A DNA stretch of 64,000 nucleotides from Paraburkholderia flava (GTDB taxonomy: Bacteria; Pseudomonadota; Gammaproteobacteria; Burkholderiales; Burkholderiaceae), in contig NZ_SMRO01000005.1 of the NCBI RefSeq assembly GCF_004359985.1, forward strand, positions 62,001 to 126,000, in the 5' to 3' direction. The translations under genes were made by a program, and so were the position numbers. Under the pieces are notes generated by a model. The model was not told where the DNA came from. It saw nothing but the letters and a program-made list of their open reading frames with translations, and searched no databases. The stretch's first letter is position 1; each line of letters begins with the position of its first letter. This document shows, in pieces, positions 8,560 through 20,820 of this stretch.

Positions 8560-8799
8560 ATGTTGCCCACTCCCGAACAGGTCAAGCAGTACATCGAGGC
8601 AGGCTTGCCCTGCCAGCATCTCGAAGTCGAAGGCGACGGCCAGCATTTTTTCGCGACCATCGTCTCGCCCGACTTCGAAGGCAAGCGGCTGATCCAGCGC
8701 CATCAGCTCGTGTACGCGGCGCTCGGCGACCGCATGCGCGAAGAGATTCACGCGCTCAGCATGAAAACGCTGACGCCCGCCGAATGGCAGAACGGATAA
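8560..8799 (+). CDS. ibaG: BolA-family protein IbaG
   Basis: 79-aa BolA/IbaG protein, a small cytoplasmic partner of monothiol glutaredoxins in iron-sulfur and acid-stress biology. The family pattern includes the Cys/His ligand region (GLPCQHLEVEGDGQHFFATIVSPDFEGKRLIQRHQLVYAALG). ATG 8560 follows GACGAGGAG by about 10 nt. Its place between mla-type genes and murA matches E. coli mlaFEDCB-ibaG-murA. A CGFS glutaredoxin (52542-52853) is elsewhere in this window. Confidence 0.9.
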   Translation: MLPTPEQVKQYIEAGLPCQHLEVEGDGQHFFATIVSPDFEGKRLIQRHQLVYAALGDRMREEIHALSMKTLTPAEWQNG

Positions 8800-10892
<2,093 letters not shown>

Positions 10893-10918
10893 GCGCGCTT
10901 ACCGAAACGGATACCCGT

Positions 10919-12241
10919 ATGTCTATCAAGATTCGCAAACTCGATTCCAGCGCCGCCGATTTTCAGCAGGCGCTGCACGCGGTGCTCGCGTTCGAGGCGA
11001 GCGAGGACGAAGCGATCGAACGCTCCGTCGCGCAGATTCTCGCCGACGTGAAGACGCGCGGCGACGCGGCCGTGCTCGACTACACGAATCGCTTCGATCG
11101 CCTGAACGCTGACAGCGTCGCGGCGCTCGAACTGCCGCAAGCCGAACTCGAAGAAGCGCTCGAAGGGCTCGCGCCGAAGCGCCGCGCAGCGCTCGAAGCG
11201 GCGGCGGCACGGGTGCGCGGGTATCACGAGAAACAGAAGATCGAATGCGGCAGCCATAGCTGGCAATACACCGAAGCTGACGGCACGGTGCTGGGCCAGA
11301 AGGTGACGCCGCTCGATCGCGCGGGCATTTACGTGCCGGGCGGCAAGGCGGCGTATCCGTCGTCGGTGCTGATGAACGCGATTCCGGCGCGCGTCGCCGG
11401 CGTGCGCGAGATCGTGATGGTCGTGCCGACGCCGGACGGTGTGAAGAATCCGCTCGTGCTCGCGGCGGCGCTGCTCGGCGGCGTCGACCGGGTGTTCACG
11501 ATCGGCGGCGCGCAGGCCGTCGGCGCGCTCGCGTACGGCACGCAAAGCATCCCGGCCGTCGACAAGATCTGCGGGCCCGGCAATGCGTACGTCGCGTCGG
11601 CGAAGCGTCGCGTGTTCGGCACGGTCGGCATCGACATGATCGCGGGGCCGTCGGAAATTCTCGTGCTGTGCGACGGCACGACCGATCCGCGCTGGGTCGC
11701 GATGGACCTGTTCTCGCAGGCCGAACACGACGAACTCGCGCAGTCCATCTTGCTGTGCCCGGATAGCGCGTTCATCGCGCGCGTCGAAGACGCGATCGCC
11801 GAGCTGCTGCCGTCGATGCCGCGACGCGACGTGATCCAGGCGTCGCTCGAAGGGCGCGGCGCGCTGATCAAGGTGCGCGACATGGCCGAAGCGTGCGCGA
11901 TCGCCAACGACATCGCACCGGAGCATCTCGAAATCTCCGCGCTGGAGCCGCATCAGTGGGGCCAGCTGATCCGCCACGCAGGCGCGATTTTCCTCGGACG
12001 TTATACGAGCGAAAGTCTCGGCGACTACTGCGCGGGACCGAATCATGTGCTGCCTACTTCGCGTACCGCACGGTTTTCGTCGCCGCTGGGCGTCTATGAT
12101 TTCTTCAAGCGCTCGAGTGTGATCGAAGTCAGTGCCGAAGGGGCGCAGACGCTCGGCGAGATAGCAGCCGAACTCGCGTATGGCGAAGGTTTGCCGGCGC
12201 ACGCGCGCAGCGCGGAATACCGGATGAAGCAGACCGGCTGA
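10919..12241 (+). CDS. hisD: Histidinol dehydrogenase HisD
   Basis: 440-aa zinc enzyme oxidising L-histidinol to L-histidine in two NAD-dependent steps. Key motifs are [45 protein letters not shown], the zinc-ligand region [11 protein letters not shown] and the catalytic Glu-His pair in APEHLEI. ATG 10919 gives the expected length (~435). It follows hisG by 26 bp. A 151-bp gap with a strong hairpin separates it from hisC. Confidence 0.96.
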   Translation: MSIKIRKLDSSAADFQQALHAVLAFEASEDEAIERSVAQILADVKTRGDAAVLDYTNRFDRLNADSVAALELPQAELEEALEGLAPKRRAALEAAAARVRGYHEKQKIECGSHSWQYTEADGTVLGQKVTPLDRAGIYVPGGKAAYPSSVLMNAIPARVAGVREIVMVVPTPDGVKNPLVLAAALLGGVDRVFTIGGAQAVGALAYGTQSIPAVDKICGPGNAYVASAKRRVFGTVGIDMIAGPSEILVLCDGTTDPRWVAMDLFSQAEHDELAQSILLCPDSAFIARVEDAIAELLPSMPRRDVIQASLEGRGALIKVRDMAEACAIANDIAPEHLEISALEPHQWGQLIRHAGAIFLGRYTSESLGDYCAGPNHVLPTSRTARFSSPLGVYDFFKRSSVIEVSAEGAQTLGEIAAELAYGEGLPAHARSAEYRMKQTG

Positions 12242-12335
12242 TTCCGTGACTGAGCCGTCGCGCAAAACACGCGCGACGGAAAACTGCGCCGCAGTACGTA
12301 TAAAACGAGAACATCGACCAACCTGAGGGCGCCCG

Positions 12336-12377
12336 CGCGTTGCGCGCGTCGCCCGTGCCGCGCCGGCGCGCAACGCG
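12336..12377 (+). other. GC-rich hairpin just upstream of hisC
   Basis: CGCGTTGCGCGC (12336-12347) and GCGCGCAACGCG (12366-12377) are perfect 12-bp inverted repeats with an 18-nt loop, ending 15 bp before the hisC ATG. There is no T-run. The hisC start has no recognisable Shine-Dalgarno, so the structure may affect its translation or mark transcript processing (inference). Confidence 0.5.
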
Positions 12378-12392
12378 ACCGGCGTCTTCGCC

Positions 12393-13463
12393 ATGACGAC
12401 ACCTCAAGACATCATCCGCCGCGACGTACTCGCGATGACGAGCTATCCGGTCCCCGACGCGACCGGCTTCGTGAAGCTCGACGCGATGGAGAATCCGTTC
12501 ACGCTGCCGCCGGCGCTCGCCGCGCAGCTGGGCGAGCATCTGGCCGGCGTCGCGCTGAACCGCTATCCGGCGCCGCGACCGGAAGCGCTGATCGAGAAGA
12601 TCAAGCGGACGATGAACGTGCCGCCCGCATGCGATGTGCTGCTCGGTAACGGCTCGGACGAGATCATCAGCATCATTTCGCTCGCGTGTGCGAATCCGGG
12701 CGCGAAAGTGCTCGCGCCGGTGCCGGGTTTCGTGATGTATCAGCTGTCGGCGAAGTTCGCGCATCTCGAATTTATCGGTGTGCCGTTGAACGCCGACTTC
12801 ACGCTCGATACCGACGCGATGATCGCCGCGATCGCCGAGCATGCGCCGGCCGTCGTCTATCTCGCGTATCCGAACAACCCGACCGGCACGCTGTTCGATC
12901 CGGCCGACATGGAACGCATCATCGCCGCTGCGGGGCGCAGCCTCGTCGTGATCGACGAGGCGTACCAGCCGTTCGCGCAGCACAGCTGGATGCCGCGCGC
13001 CGACCAGTTCAACAACGTCGTCGTGATGCGCACCGTGTCGAAGCTCGGCCTCGCTGGTATCCGACTCGGCTATCTCGCCGGCCGGCCCGCGTGGCTGACC
13101 GAATTCGATAAGGTGCGGCCGCCGTACAACGTGAACGTGCTGACCCAGGCGACAGTCGATTTCCTGCTCGATCACGTCGACGTGCTCGACGCGCAGGCCG
13201 CGCAACTGCGCGACGAGCGCACGAAACTCGCGCACGCGGTGGGGCAACTGCCGGGCACCGAAGTGTTCCCGAGCGCGGGCAATTTCCTGCTGGTGCGGGT
13301 GCCGGATGCGTCGATGGCATTCGAAACGCTTCTTACTGCGCGGATTCTGGTGAAAAACGTGAGTAAAATGCACCCATTGCTGGCCAATTGCGTGCGTCTG
13401 ACGGTGGGTTCGCCCGAGCAGAACGCGCAGATGCTTGCCGCGCTGAAACTCGTGCTGCACTGA
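12393..13463 (+). CDS. hisC: Histidinol-phosphate aminotransferase HisC
   Basis: 356-aa PLP enzyme converting imidazole acetol-phosphate and glutamate to histidinol phosphate. The fold-type I aminotransferase pattern is clear: [35 protein letters not shown], and the PLP lysine in [17 protein letters not shown]. The start is [18 protein letters not shown]. No good ribosome-binding site precedes it; a stem-loop does. It is followed after 66 bp by hisB. Confidence 0.95.
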   Translation: MTTPQDIIRRDVLAMTSYPVPDATGFVKLDAMENPFTLPPALAAQLGEHLAGVALNRYPAPRPEALIEKIKRTMNVPPACDVLLGNGSDEIISIISLACANPGAKVLAPVPGFVMYQLSAKFAHLEFIGVPLNADFTLDTDAMIAAIAEHAPAVVYLAYPNNPTGTLFDPADMERIIAAAGRSLVVIDEAYQPFAQHSWMPRADQFNNVVVMRTVSKLGLAGIRLGYLAGRPAWLTEFDKVRPPYNVNVLTQATVDFLLDHVDVLDAQAAQLRDERTKLAHAVGQLPGTEVFPSAGNFLLVRVPDASMAFETLLTARILVKNVSKMHPLLANCVRLTVGSPEQNAQMLAALKLVLH

Positions 13464-13529
13464 TCTGAACGCCAGCCGCATTCCACTATTTCGCGTCACC
13501 CACTTTCAAGTTCGATTCGAGGATTCACC

Positions 13530-14117
13530 ATGCGCCTTGCGGAAGTCGTTCGCAATACCAGCGAAACGCAGATCCGTGTCAAGATCGACCTCGACGGCAC
13601 CGGCCAGCAGAAGCTTGCGACCGGCGTGCCGTTCCTCGATCACATGCTCGACCAGATCGCCCGCCACGGGCTGATCGATCTCGACATCGAGGCGCATGGC
13701 GACCTGCAGATCGACGACCATCACACGGTGGAAGATGTCGGCATCACGCTCGGGCAGGCGGTCGCGAAAGCGATCGGCGACCGCAAGGGCATCCGCCGCT
13801 ACGGCCACGCATACGTGCCGCTCGACGAAGCGCTGTCGCGCGTCGTGATCGATTTCTCGGGGCGGCCTGGGCTCGAATTCCACGTGCCGTTCACGCGGGC
13901 GCGCATCGGGACGTTCGACGTCGACCTGTCCATCGAATTTTTCCGCGGCTTCGTCAATCACGCCGGCGTGACACTGCACATCGATAATCTGCGCGGCCTG
14001 AATGCGCATCACCAGATGGAAACGGTGTTCAAGGCATTCGGCCGGGCACTGCGGATGGCAGTCGAGCTGGACGAGCGCGCGGCGGGGCAGATTCCGTCGA
14101 CCAAGGGCAGCCTCTAG
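13530..14117 (+). CDS. hisB: Imidazoleglycerol-phosphate dehydratase HisB
   Basis: 195-aa manganese enzyme of histidine biosynthesis. It is the monofunctional form, without the histidinol-phosphatase domain fused in enterobacteria. The two metal-binding His clusters are seen: [17 protein letters not shown] and [22 protein letters not shown], plus [15 protein letters not shown]. An SD-like GAGGA precedes ATG 13530. Confidence 0.96.
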   Translation: MRLAEVVRNTSETQIRVKIDLDGTGQQKLATGVPFLDHMLDQIARHGLIDLDIEAHGDLQIDDHHTVEDVGITLGQAVAKAIGDRKGIRRYGHAYVPLDEALSRVVIDFSGRPGLEFHVPFTRARIGTFDVDLSIEFFRGFVNHAGVTLHIDNLRGLNAHHQMETVFKAFGRALRMAVELDERAAGQIPSTKGSL

Positions 14118-14182
14118 GCCGCCACGACCCCTGACCCCCTGACGAGCGGACCGGCTCGCGCCTGAGGCGCGTCCGGCGTGCG

Positions 14183-14803
14183 ATGGATATCACCAAGTCG
14201 TTTATTTCGCTGCTCGCGCTGATCAACCCGGTCGGCGCGGTGCCGTTCTTTCTGAGCCTCACGTCGCAGCAGTCCGAACCGGAGCGCAAGCGGACCATCC
14301 GCATTGCCGCGATCTCGGTGTTCTGCGTGATCGCGGTGACGGCGGTGCTCGGACAGCAGATCATCAGTTTCTTCGGCATTTCGGTCGGCTCGCTTGAAGT
14401 GGGCGGCGGCATCATCATGTTGTTGATGGCGATCAACATGCTGAACGCGCAGATCGGCAATTCGCGCTCGACGGCCGAGGAGCGGGACGAAGCCGAGCAG
14501 AAGAACAACATTGCGGTCGTGCCGCTCGCAATCCCGCTCTTGACCGGGCCCGGCGCGATCAGCACGGTGATCGTCTATGCGGCCGGCGCGGCGCACTGGT
14601 ACGACCGTCTCACGCTCGTCGCGATCGGTGCGGTGCTCGCGGCGATCTGCTTTTTTTCGCTGCGGCTCGCCGAGCCGATCGCCCGCTGGGTTGGACAGAC
14701 GGGCATCAATATCGGGACGCGGCTCATGGGTTTGATGTTGTCGGCGCTGGCGGTGGAGTTCATCGTCGACGGATTGAAGGCGTTGCTGCCTAACTTGAGA
14801 TGA
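14183..14803 (+). CDS. MarC-family integral membrane protein
   Basis: 206-aa inner-membrane protein with six predicted helices and the family N-terminus ([21 protein letters not shown]) and [26 protein letters not shown]. MarC proteins have no established transport substrate; early links to multiple antibiotic resistance were not upheld. It lies between hisB and hisH, and the hisH ATG overlaps its stop, so it is cotranscribed with his genes. Its role there is unknown. Confidence 0.9.
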   Translation: MDITKSFISLLALINPVGAVPFFLSLTSQQSEPERKRTIRIAAISVFCVIAVTAVLGQQIISFFGISVGSLEVGGGIIMLLMAINMLNAQIGNSRSTAEERDEAEQKNNIAVVPLAIPLLTGPGAISTVIVYAAGAAHWYDRLTLVAIGAVLAAICFFSLRLAEPIARWVGQTGINIGTRLMGLMLSALAVEFIVDGLKALLPNLR

Positions 14804-15441
14804 AGACTTCGATAGCGATTGTGGATTACGGAATGGGCAACCTGCGTTCGGTCGCCCAGGCACTCAGAAAGGCTGCGCCTGAAGCCGACGTGGCGATCGT
14901 CGACCAGCCGGACGCGATCCGCTCGGCGGACCGCGTCGTGCTGCCGGGCCAGGGCGCGATGCCGGACTGCATGCGCTGCCTCGGCGAATCGGGGCTGCAG
15001 GAAGCGGTGCTCGAAGCGTCGCGCAGCAAGCCGCTGATGGGCGTGTGCGTCGGCGAGCAAATGCTGTTCGACTGGAGCGCCGAGGGCGACACGCGCGGCC
15101 TCGGGCTGCTGCCCGGCAAGGTGCTGCGCTTCGAACTCGACGGCCAGGTGCAGGACGACGGTTCGCGTTTCAAGGTGCCGCAGATGGGCTGGAACCGCGT
15201 GCGTCAGACGCAGCCGCATCCGCTGTGGGACGGCGTCGCTGACGGCAGCTTCTTCTACTTCGTGCACAGCTACTACGTCGATCCGGCCGATGCCGCGCAT
15301 ACGTCCGGCGAGACCGTGTATGGCGTGACCTTTACCTCGGCAGTGGCGCGAGATAACATTTTCGCGACCCAGTTCCACCCCGAAAAGAGTGCCGACGCGG
15401 GCTTGCGCGTGTACCGCAATTTCGTCCACTGGAACCCATGA
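14800..15441 (+). CDS. hisH: Imidazole glycerol phosphate synthase glutaminase subunit HisH
   Basis: 213-aa class-I glutamine amidotransferase that supplies ammonia to HisF. N-terminus [25 protein letters not shown], nucleophile Cys in [11 protein letters not shown] (usual form GICLGMQ), and the His-Glu pair in [12 protein letters not shown]. The chosen start is ATG 14800, overlapping the marC stop. It is followed by a 155-bp gap before hisA. Confidence 0.95.
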   Translation: MKTSIAIVDYGMGNLRSVAQALRKAAPEADVAIVDQPDAIRSADRVVLPGQGAMPDCMRCLGESGLQEAVLEASRSKPLMGVCVGEQMLFDWSAEGDTRGLGLLPGKVLRFELDGQVQDDGSRFKVPQMGWNRVRQTQPHPLWDGVADGSFFYFVHSYYVDPADAAHTSGETVYGVTFTSAVARDNIFATQFHPEKSADAGLRVYRNFVHWNP

Positions 15442-15596
15442 ACGCGCCGCGCCCGCCGCAGCATACTTCCGCTGGCCATTCGTACAGGCGGGGCGCCGAA
15501 AGAGTTGTACTAAACTAGCGGAACGGCGCACCGCCGTGCCGCGCCGGTCAATGCCGGCGCCGATACCCAACCTCTTCCCAGACACCACCGATTGCT

Positions 15597-16349
15597 ATGC
15601 TGCTGATCCCCGCCATCGACCTCAAAGACGGTCAGTGTGTACGCCTCAAACAAGGCGATATGGACCAGGCGACAATTTTCTCCGAGGAGCCGGCGGCGAT
15701 GGCCCGCCATTGGGTCGAGCGCGGTGCGCGACGGCTGCACCTCGTCGACCTGAACGGCGCGTTCGCCGGCAAGCCGAAGAACGAGGAGGCGATCCGCGCG
15801 ATCATCGCGGAAGTCGGCGGCGAGATTCCCGTGCAGCTAGGCGGCGGTATCCGCGACCTCGACACGATCGAACGCTATCTCGACGACGGCCTGTCGTACA
15901 TCATCATCGGCACGGCTGCGGTGAAGAATCCGGGCTTTCTGCAGGAAGCGTGCACGGCGTTCGGCGGTCACATCATCGTCGGGCTCGATGCGAAGGACGG
16001 CAAGGTCGCGACCGACGGCTGGAGCAAGCTGACCGGCCACGAAGTCGTCGACCTCGGACGCAAGTTCGAGGACTACGGCTGCGAATCGATCATCTATACC
16101 GATATCGGTCGCGACGGGATGCTCCAGGGCATCAACATCGATGCGACGGTGCGGCTCGCGCGCGCGGTGAAGATTCCGGTGATCGCGAGCGGCGGCCTGT
16201 CGAACCTCAACGACATCGAATCGCTGTGCGAGGTCGAGGGCGAAGGGATCGAAGGCGTGATCTGCGGCCGCGCGATCTACTCGGGCGATCTCGATTTCGC
16301 CGCCGCGCAGACGCATGCCGACCGGCTGCGCGAATCGGACGACGCCTGA
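15597..16349 (+). CDS. hisA: ProFAR isomerase HisA
   Basis: 250-aa TIM-barrel isomerase (Amadori rearrangement of ProFAR to PRFAR). Catalytic Asp8 is in [16 protein letters not shown] and the second Asp in [14 protein letters not shown]. Phosphate-binding loops are QLGGGIRDL and [11 protein letters not shown]. Standard length. No clear promoter was found in the hisH-hisA gap. Confidence 0.96.
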   Translation: MLLIPAIDLKDGQCVRLKQGDMDQATIFSEEPAAMARHWVERGARRLHLVDLNGAFAGKPKNEEAIRAIIAEVGGEIPVQLGGGIRDLDTIERYLDDGLSYIIIGTAAVKNPGFLQEACTAFGGHIIVGLDAKDGKVATDGWSKLTGHEVVDLGRKFEDYGCESIIYTDIGRDGMLQGINIDATVRLARAVKIPVIASGGLSNLNDIESLCEVEGEGIEGVICGRAIYSGDLDFAAAQTHADRLRESDDA

Positions 16350-16524
16350 GGGTCGGCGCCGCTTCTGCGCGGCGCGCGGCGTCCCGTTCATAAGCGGCTA
16401 ACCAGGCGGCCCGGTGCCGCCTCCGCCCGTCTCCCTCGCGGCGCACGAGCGCCGTCGACGGACCGCCTCATCGGCGATATCGATGAAATTCGATCGGTGA
16501 AATTCGCAACGTATTGGCAAGATC

Positions 16525-17298
16525 ATGGCTCTAGCTAAACGCATCATCCCCTGTCTCGACGTCACGGCCGGTCGCGTGGTGAAGGGCGTCAACTTCGTCG
16601 AGCTGCGCGATGCGGGCGACCCGGTCGAGATCGCGCGCCGTTACGACGATCAGGGCGCCGACGAACTCACCTTTCTCGACATCACCGCGACCTCCGACCA
16701 GCGCGACCTGATCTTGCCGATCATCGAAGCGGTTGCGTCGCAGGTGTTTATTCCGCTGACGGTCGGCGGCGGCGTGCGCGCGGTCGAAGACGTGCGGCGT
16801 CTGCTGAACGCGGGCGCGGACAAGATCAGCATGAATTCGTCGGCGGTCGCGAATCCGCAGCTCGTGCGCGATGCGACCGACAAATACGGCTCGCAGTGCA
16901 TCGTCGTCGCGATCGACGCGAAGCGCGTATCCGCCGACGGCGAAACGCCGCGCTGGGAAGTGTTCACGCACGGTGGCCGCAAGGCGACCGGGCTCGACGC
17001 CGTCGAATGGGCGCGCAAGATGGCCGAACTCGGCGCGGGCGAAATCCTGCTCACGAGCATGGACCGCGACGGCACGAAGAGCGGCTTTGACCTTGCGTTG
17101 ACGCGCGCGGTGTCGGATGCGGTGCCGGTATCGGTGATCGCGTCGGGCGGCGTCGGCTCGCTGCAGCATCTCGCGGACGGCATCAAGGACGGCCATGCGG
17201 ACGCGGTACTCGCCGCGAGCATCTTCCACTACGGCGAGCACACCGTCGGCGAGGCCAAGCGCTTCATGGCCGGTCAGGGCATTTCAGTGAGGATGTGA
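16525..17298 (+). CDS. hisF: Imidazole glycerol phosphate synthase cyclase subunit HisF
   Basis: 257-aa TIM-barrel cyclase that uses ammonia from HisH to make IGP and AICAR. Catalytic Asp residues lie in [17 protein letters not shown] and [15 protein letters not shown]. The phosphate loops are [12 protein letters not shown] and [12 protein letters not shown]. Expected length. It sits 175 bp after hisA and 1 bp before the GTG of hisI. Confidence 0.96.
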   Translation: MALAKRIIPCLDVTAGRVVKGVNFVELRDAGDPVEIARRYDDQGADELTFLDITATSDQRDLILPIIEAVASQVFIPLTVGGGVRAVEDVRRLLNAGADKISMNSSAVANPQLVRDATDKYGSQCIVVAIDAKRVSADGETPRWEVFTHGGRKATGLDAVEWARKMAELGAGEILLTSMDRDGTKSGFDLALTRAVSDAVPVSVIASGGVGSLQHLADGIKDGHADAVLAASIFHYGEHTVGEAKRFMAGQGISVRM

Positions 17299-17299
17299 C

Positions 17300-17707
17300 G
17301 TGACGAATTCTTCAGGCGGTTGGCTCGACAAGGTGCAGTGGGACGCGAATGGCCTCGTGCCGGTGATCGCGCAGGAAGCGTCGACGAACGACGTGCTGAT
17401 GTTCGCGTGGATGAACCGCGAGGCGCTCGCGAAAACCATCGAGACCGGCCGCGCGGTGTATTTCTCGCGCTCGCGGCAGCGGCTGTGGTTCAAGGGCGAA
17501 GAGTCGGGCCACGTGCAGCATGTGCACGAAGTGCGGCTCGACTGCGACGAAGATGTCGTGCTGCTGAAGGTCGAGCAGGTGTCGGGCATTGCGTGCCATA
17601 CGGGCCGCCACTCCTGCTTCTTCCAGAAATTCGAAGGCACCGTCGACGACGGCGACTGGGCAACCGTCGAGCCGGTATTGAAAGACCCCCAGCACATCTA
17701 CAAATGA
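17300..17707 (+). CDS. hisI: Phosphoribosyl-AMP cyclohydrolase HisI
   Basis: 135-aa zinc/magnesium enzyme opening the adenine ring of PR-AMP. Motifs are [42 protein letters not shown] and the metal-binding [13 protein letters not shown]. It is separate from HisE, unlike the fused enterobacterial enzyme. The start is GTG 17300, two bases after the hisF stop, and its stop overlaps the hisE ATG. Confidence 0.94.
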   Translation: MTNSSGGWLDKVQWDANGLVPVIAQEASTNDVLMFAWMNREALAKTIETGRAVYFSRSRQRLWFKGEESGHVQHVHEVRLDCDEDVVLLKVEQVSGIACHTGRHSCFFQKFEGTVDDGDWATVEPVLKDPQHIYK

Positions 17708-18078
17708 CGCAAATCTCGCAATCGACGAACGACACGCTGCTCCGTCTTGCAGCGATCATCGACAGCCGCAAGGGCGGCGATCCGGACGCTTCGTATGTCG
17801 CGCGCCTGTTTCACAAGGGCGACGACGCGGTACTCAAGAAGATCGGCGAAGAAGCGACCGAGGTCGTGCTCGCCGCGAAGGACGTGCGCCAGGGCGGCGC
17901 GCCGACGGCGCTCGTCGGCGAAGTCGCCGATCTGTGGTTTCATTGTCTCGTGATGCTGTCGCATTTCGACCTGAGCCCCGCTGATGTGCTTGCGGAACTC
18001 GAGCGTCGCGAAGGCACGTCGGGCATCGAGGAAAAGGCGCTGCGCAAGAGCCGGGAGCGCGAGCAGAGCGGCGATTGA
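17704..18078 (+). CDS. hisE: Phosphoribosyl-ATP pyrophosphatase HisE
   Basis: 124-aa MazG-like helical pyrophosphatase converting PR-ATP to PR-AMP. The family core is [33 protein letters not shown], with the acidic metal-binding EExxE pattern. ATG 17704 overlaps the hisI stop; the upstream continuation of this frame is a shadow of hisI. Last histidine gene of the operon. Confidence 0.94.
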   Translation: MTQISQSTNDTLLRLAAIIDSRKGGDPDASYVARLFHKGDDAVLKKIGEEATEVVLAAKDVRQGGAPTALVGEVADLWFHCLVMLSHFDLSPADVLAELERREGTSGIEEKALRKSREREQSGD

Positions 18079-18153
18079 GCGGACGCGGACCGCGCAGCTG
18101 CGTTTGCGGCTGCGGTCCCGCGCGAAAGAGTGCACCGCAAGGAGGAAGCAGTC

Positions 18154-18549
18154 ATGGAACAGTCGCAGGGCGGCTATCCGCCGCCGTCTTACAGGAACGC
18201 CTCTGAATCCGACCGCGAGCGTAGCCTGCGCACGCTGACGCATGTGCTCTACGGGCTGTACGCGGTGCATTACCTGACGGGCGGCGTGTCCGGCATCATC
18301 GCGATCATCATCAACTACGTGAAGCGGCCGGATGCGATCGGCACGCCGTACGAAGCGCATTTCGACTGGCAGATCCGCACGTTCTGGTTTGCGCTGCTCG
18401 GCTATCTGATCGGCGTTGCACTGTTCCTGCTGCTGATCGGTATTCCGATCCTCTGGGCTGTCGGAATCTGGACGTTGTACCGTATCATCAAAGGCTGGTT
18501 GTACCTGTACGACAACAAGCCGCTGCAGAATTCGCGCGCGCTGCTCTGA
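18154..18549 (+). CDS. DUF4870-type small membrane protein
   Basis: 131 aa. A polar Pro/Ser/Gln-rich N-terminus (~30 residues) is followed by three predicted helices: a first at ~35-60 (YAVHYLTGGVSGIIAIIINYV), then WFALLGYLIGVALFLLLIGI, then a third ending in IIKGWLYLYDNKPL. This pattern matches uncharacterised DUF4870-like/Tic20-like membrane proteins. ATG 18154 has an excellent SD (AAGGAGG, 18139-18145). It lies between hisE and the HIT gene on the same strand. Function unknown. Confidence 0.78.
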   Translation: MEQSQGGYPPPSYRNASESDRERSLRTLTHVLYGLYAVHYLTGGVSGIIAIIINYVKRPDAIGTPYEAHFDWQIRTFWFALLGYLIGVALFLLLIGIPILWAVGIWTLYRIIKGWLYLYDNKPLQNSRALL

Positions 18550-18576
18550 CGCCGCGCGCCGTGCACCTGGAAAACC

Positions 18577-18942
18577 ATGAGCCACGATCCGAACTGCCTC
18601 TTTTGCAAGATCGCCGCGGGCGACATTCCGTCCACCCGGGTTCACGAAGACGACGATTTCGTCGCGTTCCGCGACATCCATCCGGCGGCCGAAACCCATG
18701 TGCTCGTGATTCCGCGCAAGCACATCGCGACGCTGTCGGACTGCACCGAAAGCGACGCGCCGCTGATTGGTAAAATGATGATTCTGGTGGCGCATCTCGC
18801 GAAGCAGCTGGGCGTTGCGTATACGGGCGGCGAGACCGGTTTCCGCACCGTGATCAACACGGGTCCGGGCGGCGGGCAAGAGGTTTATCACCTGCACGCG
18901 CATCTGCTCGCGGGCCCGCGCCCGTGGCAGCGGATGGGCTGA
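18577..18942 (+). CDS. hinT: HIT-family purine nucleoside phosphoramidase HinT
   Basis: 121-aa histidine-triad protein hydrolysing AMP-lysine-type phosphoramidates. N-terminal CLFCKIAAGDIPS (Cys-X2-Cys), DIHPAAETHVLVIPRKHI, and the catalytic triad in VYHLHAHLLAGP. It starts ATG 18577, 27 bp after the membrane-protein stop. HinT precedes tatABC in this family of bacteria. Confidence 0.94.
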   Translation: MSHDPNCLFCKIAAGDIPSTRVHEDDDFVAFRDIHPAAETHVLVIPRKHIATLSDCTESDAPLIGKMMILVAHLAKQLGVAYTGGETGFRTVINTGPGGGQEVYHLHAHLLAGPRPWQRMG

Positions 18943-19144
18943 CGCTGAGGCGAGTAACGGATCGTGTGCAGTTACATTGCTGTAATGCCACCGACCCGAT
19001 CGCACGCGATAATGGCGCGCCGCCGGCCATCGCTGCAACCGCGAGGCGGCAACAGACACATGGAGCCCCGGCTTCGAATGGGCCGCAAGGCAGTTGGGTT
19101 TTTCGTCGCGGTGATCCGCGACAGCAGGGTTAAGGAGAGTTTTC

Positions 19145-19387
19145 ATGGGTTCGTTTAGCATTTGGCACTGGTTGATCGTCCTGGTGATCGTCGCGCTCGT
19201 GTTCGGCACGAAGAAGCTGCGCAATATCGGCAGCGATCTGGGTGGCGCGGTGAAGGGCTTCAAGGAAGGCATGAAGGAAAGCGAAGCAGGCGATGCGCCG
19301 GGCGTACAGCAGCGCGAATTGCCGCGCAGCGGTGCCGTCGATGTCGACGCGAAGGAAAAGACGCCGCATTCCGGCGATTACCGCTAA
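19145..19387 (+). CDS. tatA: Twin-arginine translocase subunit TatA
   Basis: 80-aa pore-forming Tat component: one short N-terminal membrane helix ([17 protein letters not shown]), the conserved FGTKKL hinge, and an amphipathic helix ([17 protein letters not shown]) with a charged tail. ATG 19145 follows AAGGAGAG. The 202-bp gap upstream may hold a promoter; GATAAT at 19008-19013 is a weak candidate. Confidence 0.95.
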   Translation: MGSFSIWHWLIVLVIVALVFGTKKLRNIGSDLGGAVKGFKEGMKESEAGDAPGVQQRELPRSGAVDVDAKEKTPHSGDYR

Positions 19388-19424
19388 GCCGCGGTTGCGC
19401 GTGCACTGACGGAACCTGCGACTC

Positions 19425-19955
19425 ATGCTGGATCTCGGTTTAACCAAGATGGCGCTGATCGGCGTCGTCGCACTGGTCGTGCTCGGGCCCGAACGTCTGC
19501 CGCGCGTTGCACGGACGGCCGGCGCGCTGTTCGGGCGCGCGCAGCGCTACATCAACGACGTGAAGGCCGAAGTCACGCGCGAAATCGAGCTCGACGAACT
19601 GCGGCGCATGAAGACCGAGTTCGAAGCGGCAGCGCAAAACGTCAACACGACGATTCACGACAATCTGCGCAAGCACGAAACCGAGATCAACGACGCATGG
19701 AACTCGGGGACGTCGGTGTCGGAGAGCGTCGTCGGTGGTGCGGCGATGCAGGCCGGTGATGGCGCGACGGACAGCACCTCGTGGCGCAGCAGCTACGCGG
19801 CCGCGCCGAAGCGCAAGAACTGGCGCGTGAAGCAGACGGCAACACCGACGTGGTACAAGCGCGCCACCACACGCCGCACGCGTGTGCAGTCGGGCGCGGC
19901 GCGCGTTGCGCGCCACACGCCGGCAAGCCTGCGCCGTCCGACCCGCTTCCTCTGA
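19425..19955 (+). CDS. tatB: Twin-arginine translocase subunit TatB
   Basis: 176-aa partner of TatC in substrate recognition. The N-terminus MLDLGLTKMALIGVVALVVLGPERLPRVART has the TatB-type Glu and Gly-Pro hinge, followed by a long amphipathic/coiled-coil helix (residues ~25-90) and a basic, low-complexity tail rich in Arg/Thr. It is 37 bp after tatA and upstream of tatC. Confidence 0.94.
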   Translation: MLDLGLTKMALIGVVALVVLGPERLPRVARTAGALFGRAQRYINDVKAEVTREIELDELRRMKTEFEAAAQNVNTTIHDNLRKHETEINDAWNSGTSVSESVVGGAAMQAGDGATDSTSWRSSYAAAPKRKNWRVKQTATPTWYKRATTRRTRVQSGAARVARHTPASLRRPTRFL

Positions 19956-20007
19956 TGCTCCGCGCGTCCGCTGTCTCCCTCTCCCCTATTTCCTACCGAG
20001 GGCCGTC

Positions 20008-20793
20008 GTGAGCGACCCGCAGCAAACCCAGACTGAAAGCAACGAAGAGACCTTCATCTCGCATCTCGTCGAATTGCGCGACCGCATCATCCGCGCCGGC
20101 ATCTCCGTCATCATCGTGTTCGTCGGGCTCGTGTACTGGGCACCGGACATCTTCAAGCTGCTCGCGCGGCCGCTGATGATGAACCTGCCGAAGGACGGCA
20201 AGATGATCGTCACGGACATCACCGGCTCGTTCTTCGTGCCGATGAAGGTGACGATGCTCGTCGCGTTCGTGATCGCGCTGCCGTTCGTGCTGTACCAGAT
20301 CTGGGCGTTCGTTGCGCCTGGGCTGTATCAGCACGAGAAGAAACTGGTCATGCCGCTGGTCGCGAGCAGCTATTCGCTGTTCCTCTGCGGAATGGCGTTC
20401 GCGTACTTCGTCGTGTTCCCGACGATCTTCCGCGTGATGGCGCACTACAACGCGCCGCTCGGCGCGGAGATGAACACCGACATCGACAACTATCTGAGCT
20501 TCGTGCTGACGATGTTCGTTGCGTTCGGCGTGACGTTCGAAGTGCCGATCGTTGTCGTGCTGCTGGTGCGCACGGGCCTGCTGACAGTCAAGAAGCTGAA
20601 GGAGATCCGGCCGTATGTGATCGTCGGCGCGTTCATCGTGTCGGCCGTGGTGACGCCGCCGGACGTGTTCTCGCAGCTGATCCTCGCGGTGCCGCTGATC
20701 GTGCTGTACGAGGCCGGGATCATCGCCGCGCGGCTCTTCGTCAGCAAGCCGGCGCCTGCAGCCGCCGACGACGAAGAGAAGGCAGCGGATTGA
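20008..20793 (+). CDS. tatC: Twin-arginine translocase subunit TatC
   Basis: 261-aa polytopic membrane receptor for twin-arginine signal peptides. It has six helices. Conserved N-terminal ETFISHLVELRDRIIRAG and the periplasmic-loop motif LYQIWAFVAPGLYQHEK are visible. The chosen start is GTG 20008 (VSDPQQTQTESNEE); earlier in-frame codons overlap the end of tatB. It is followed by a bidirectional terminator. Likely substrates include the Rieske protein encoded at 23106. Confidence 0.94.
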   Translation: MSDPQQTQTESNEETFISHLVELRDRIIRAGISVIIVFVGLVYWAPDIFKLLARPLMMNLPKDGKMIVTDITGSFFVPMKVTMLVAFVIALPFVLYQIWAFVAPGLYQHEKKLVMPLVASSYSLFLCGMAFAYFVVFPTIFRVMAHYNAPLGAEMNTDIDNYLSFVLTMFVAFGVTFEVPIVVVLLVRTGLLTVKKLKEIRPYVIVGAFIVSAVVTPPDVFSQLILAVPLIVLYEAGIIAARLFVSKPAPAAADDEEKAAD

Positions 20794-20820
20794 GGGTGAC
20801 GCGAAGTTACTGAATGACTG

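Noticed and set aside
17698..19272. 524-codon minus-strand frame opposite hisE, DUF4870, hinT and tatA
   Set aside because: Spans four convincing plus-strand genes and has shadow-like composition.
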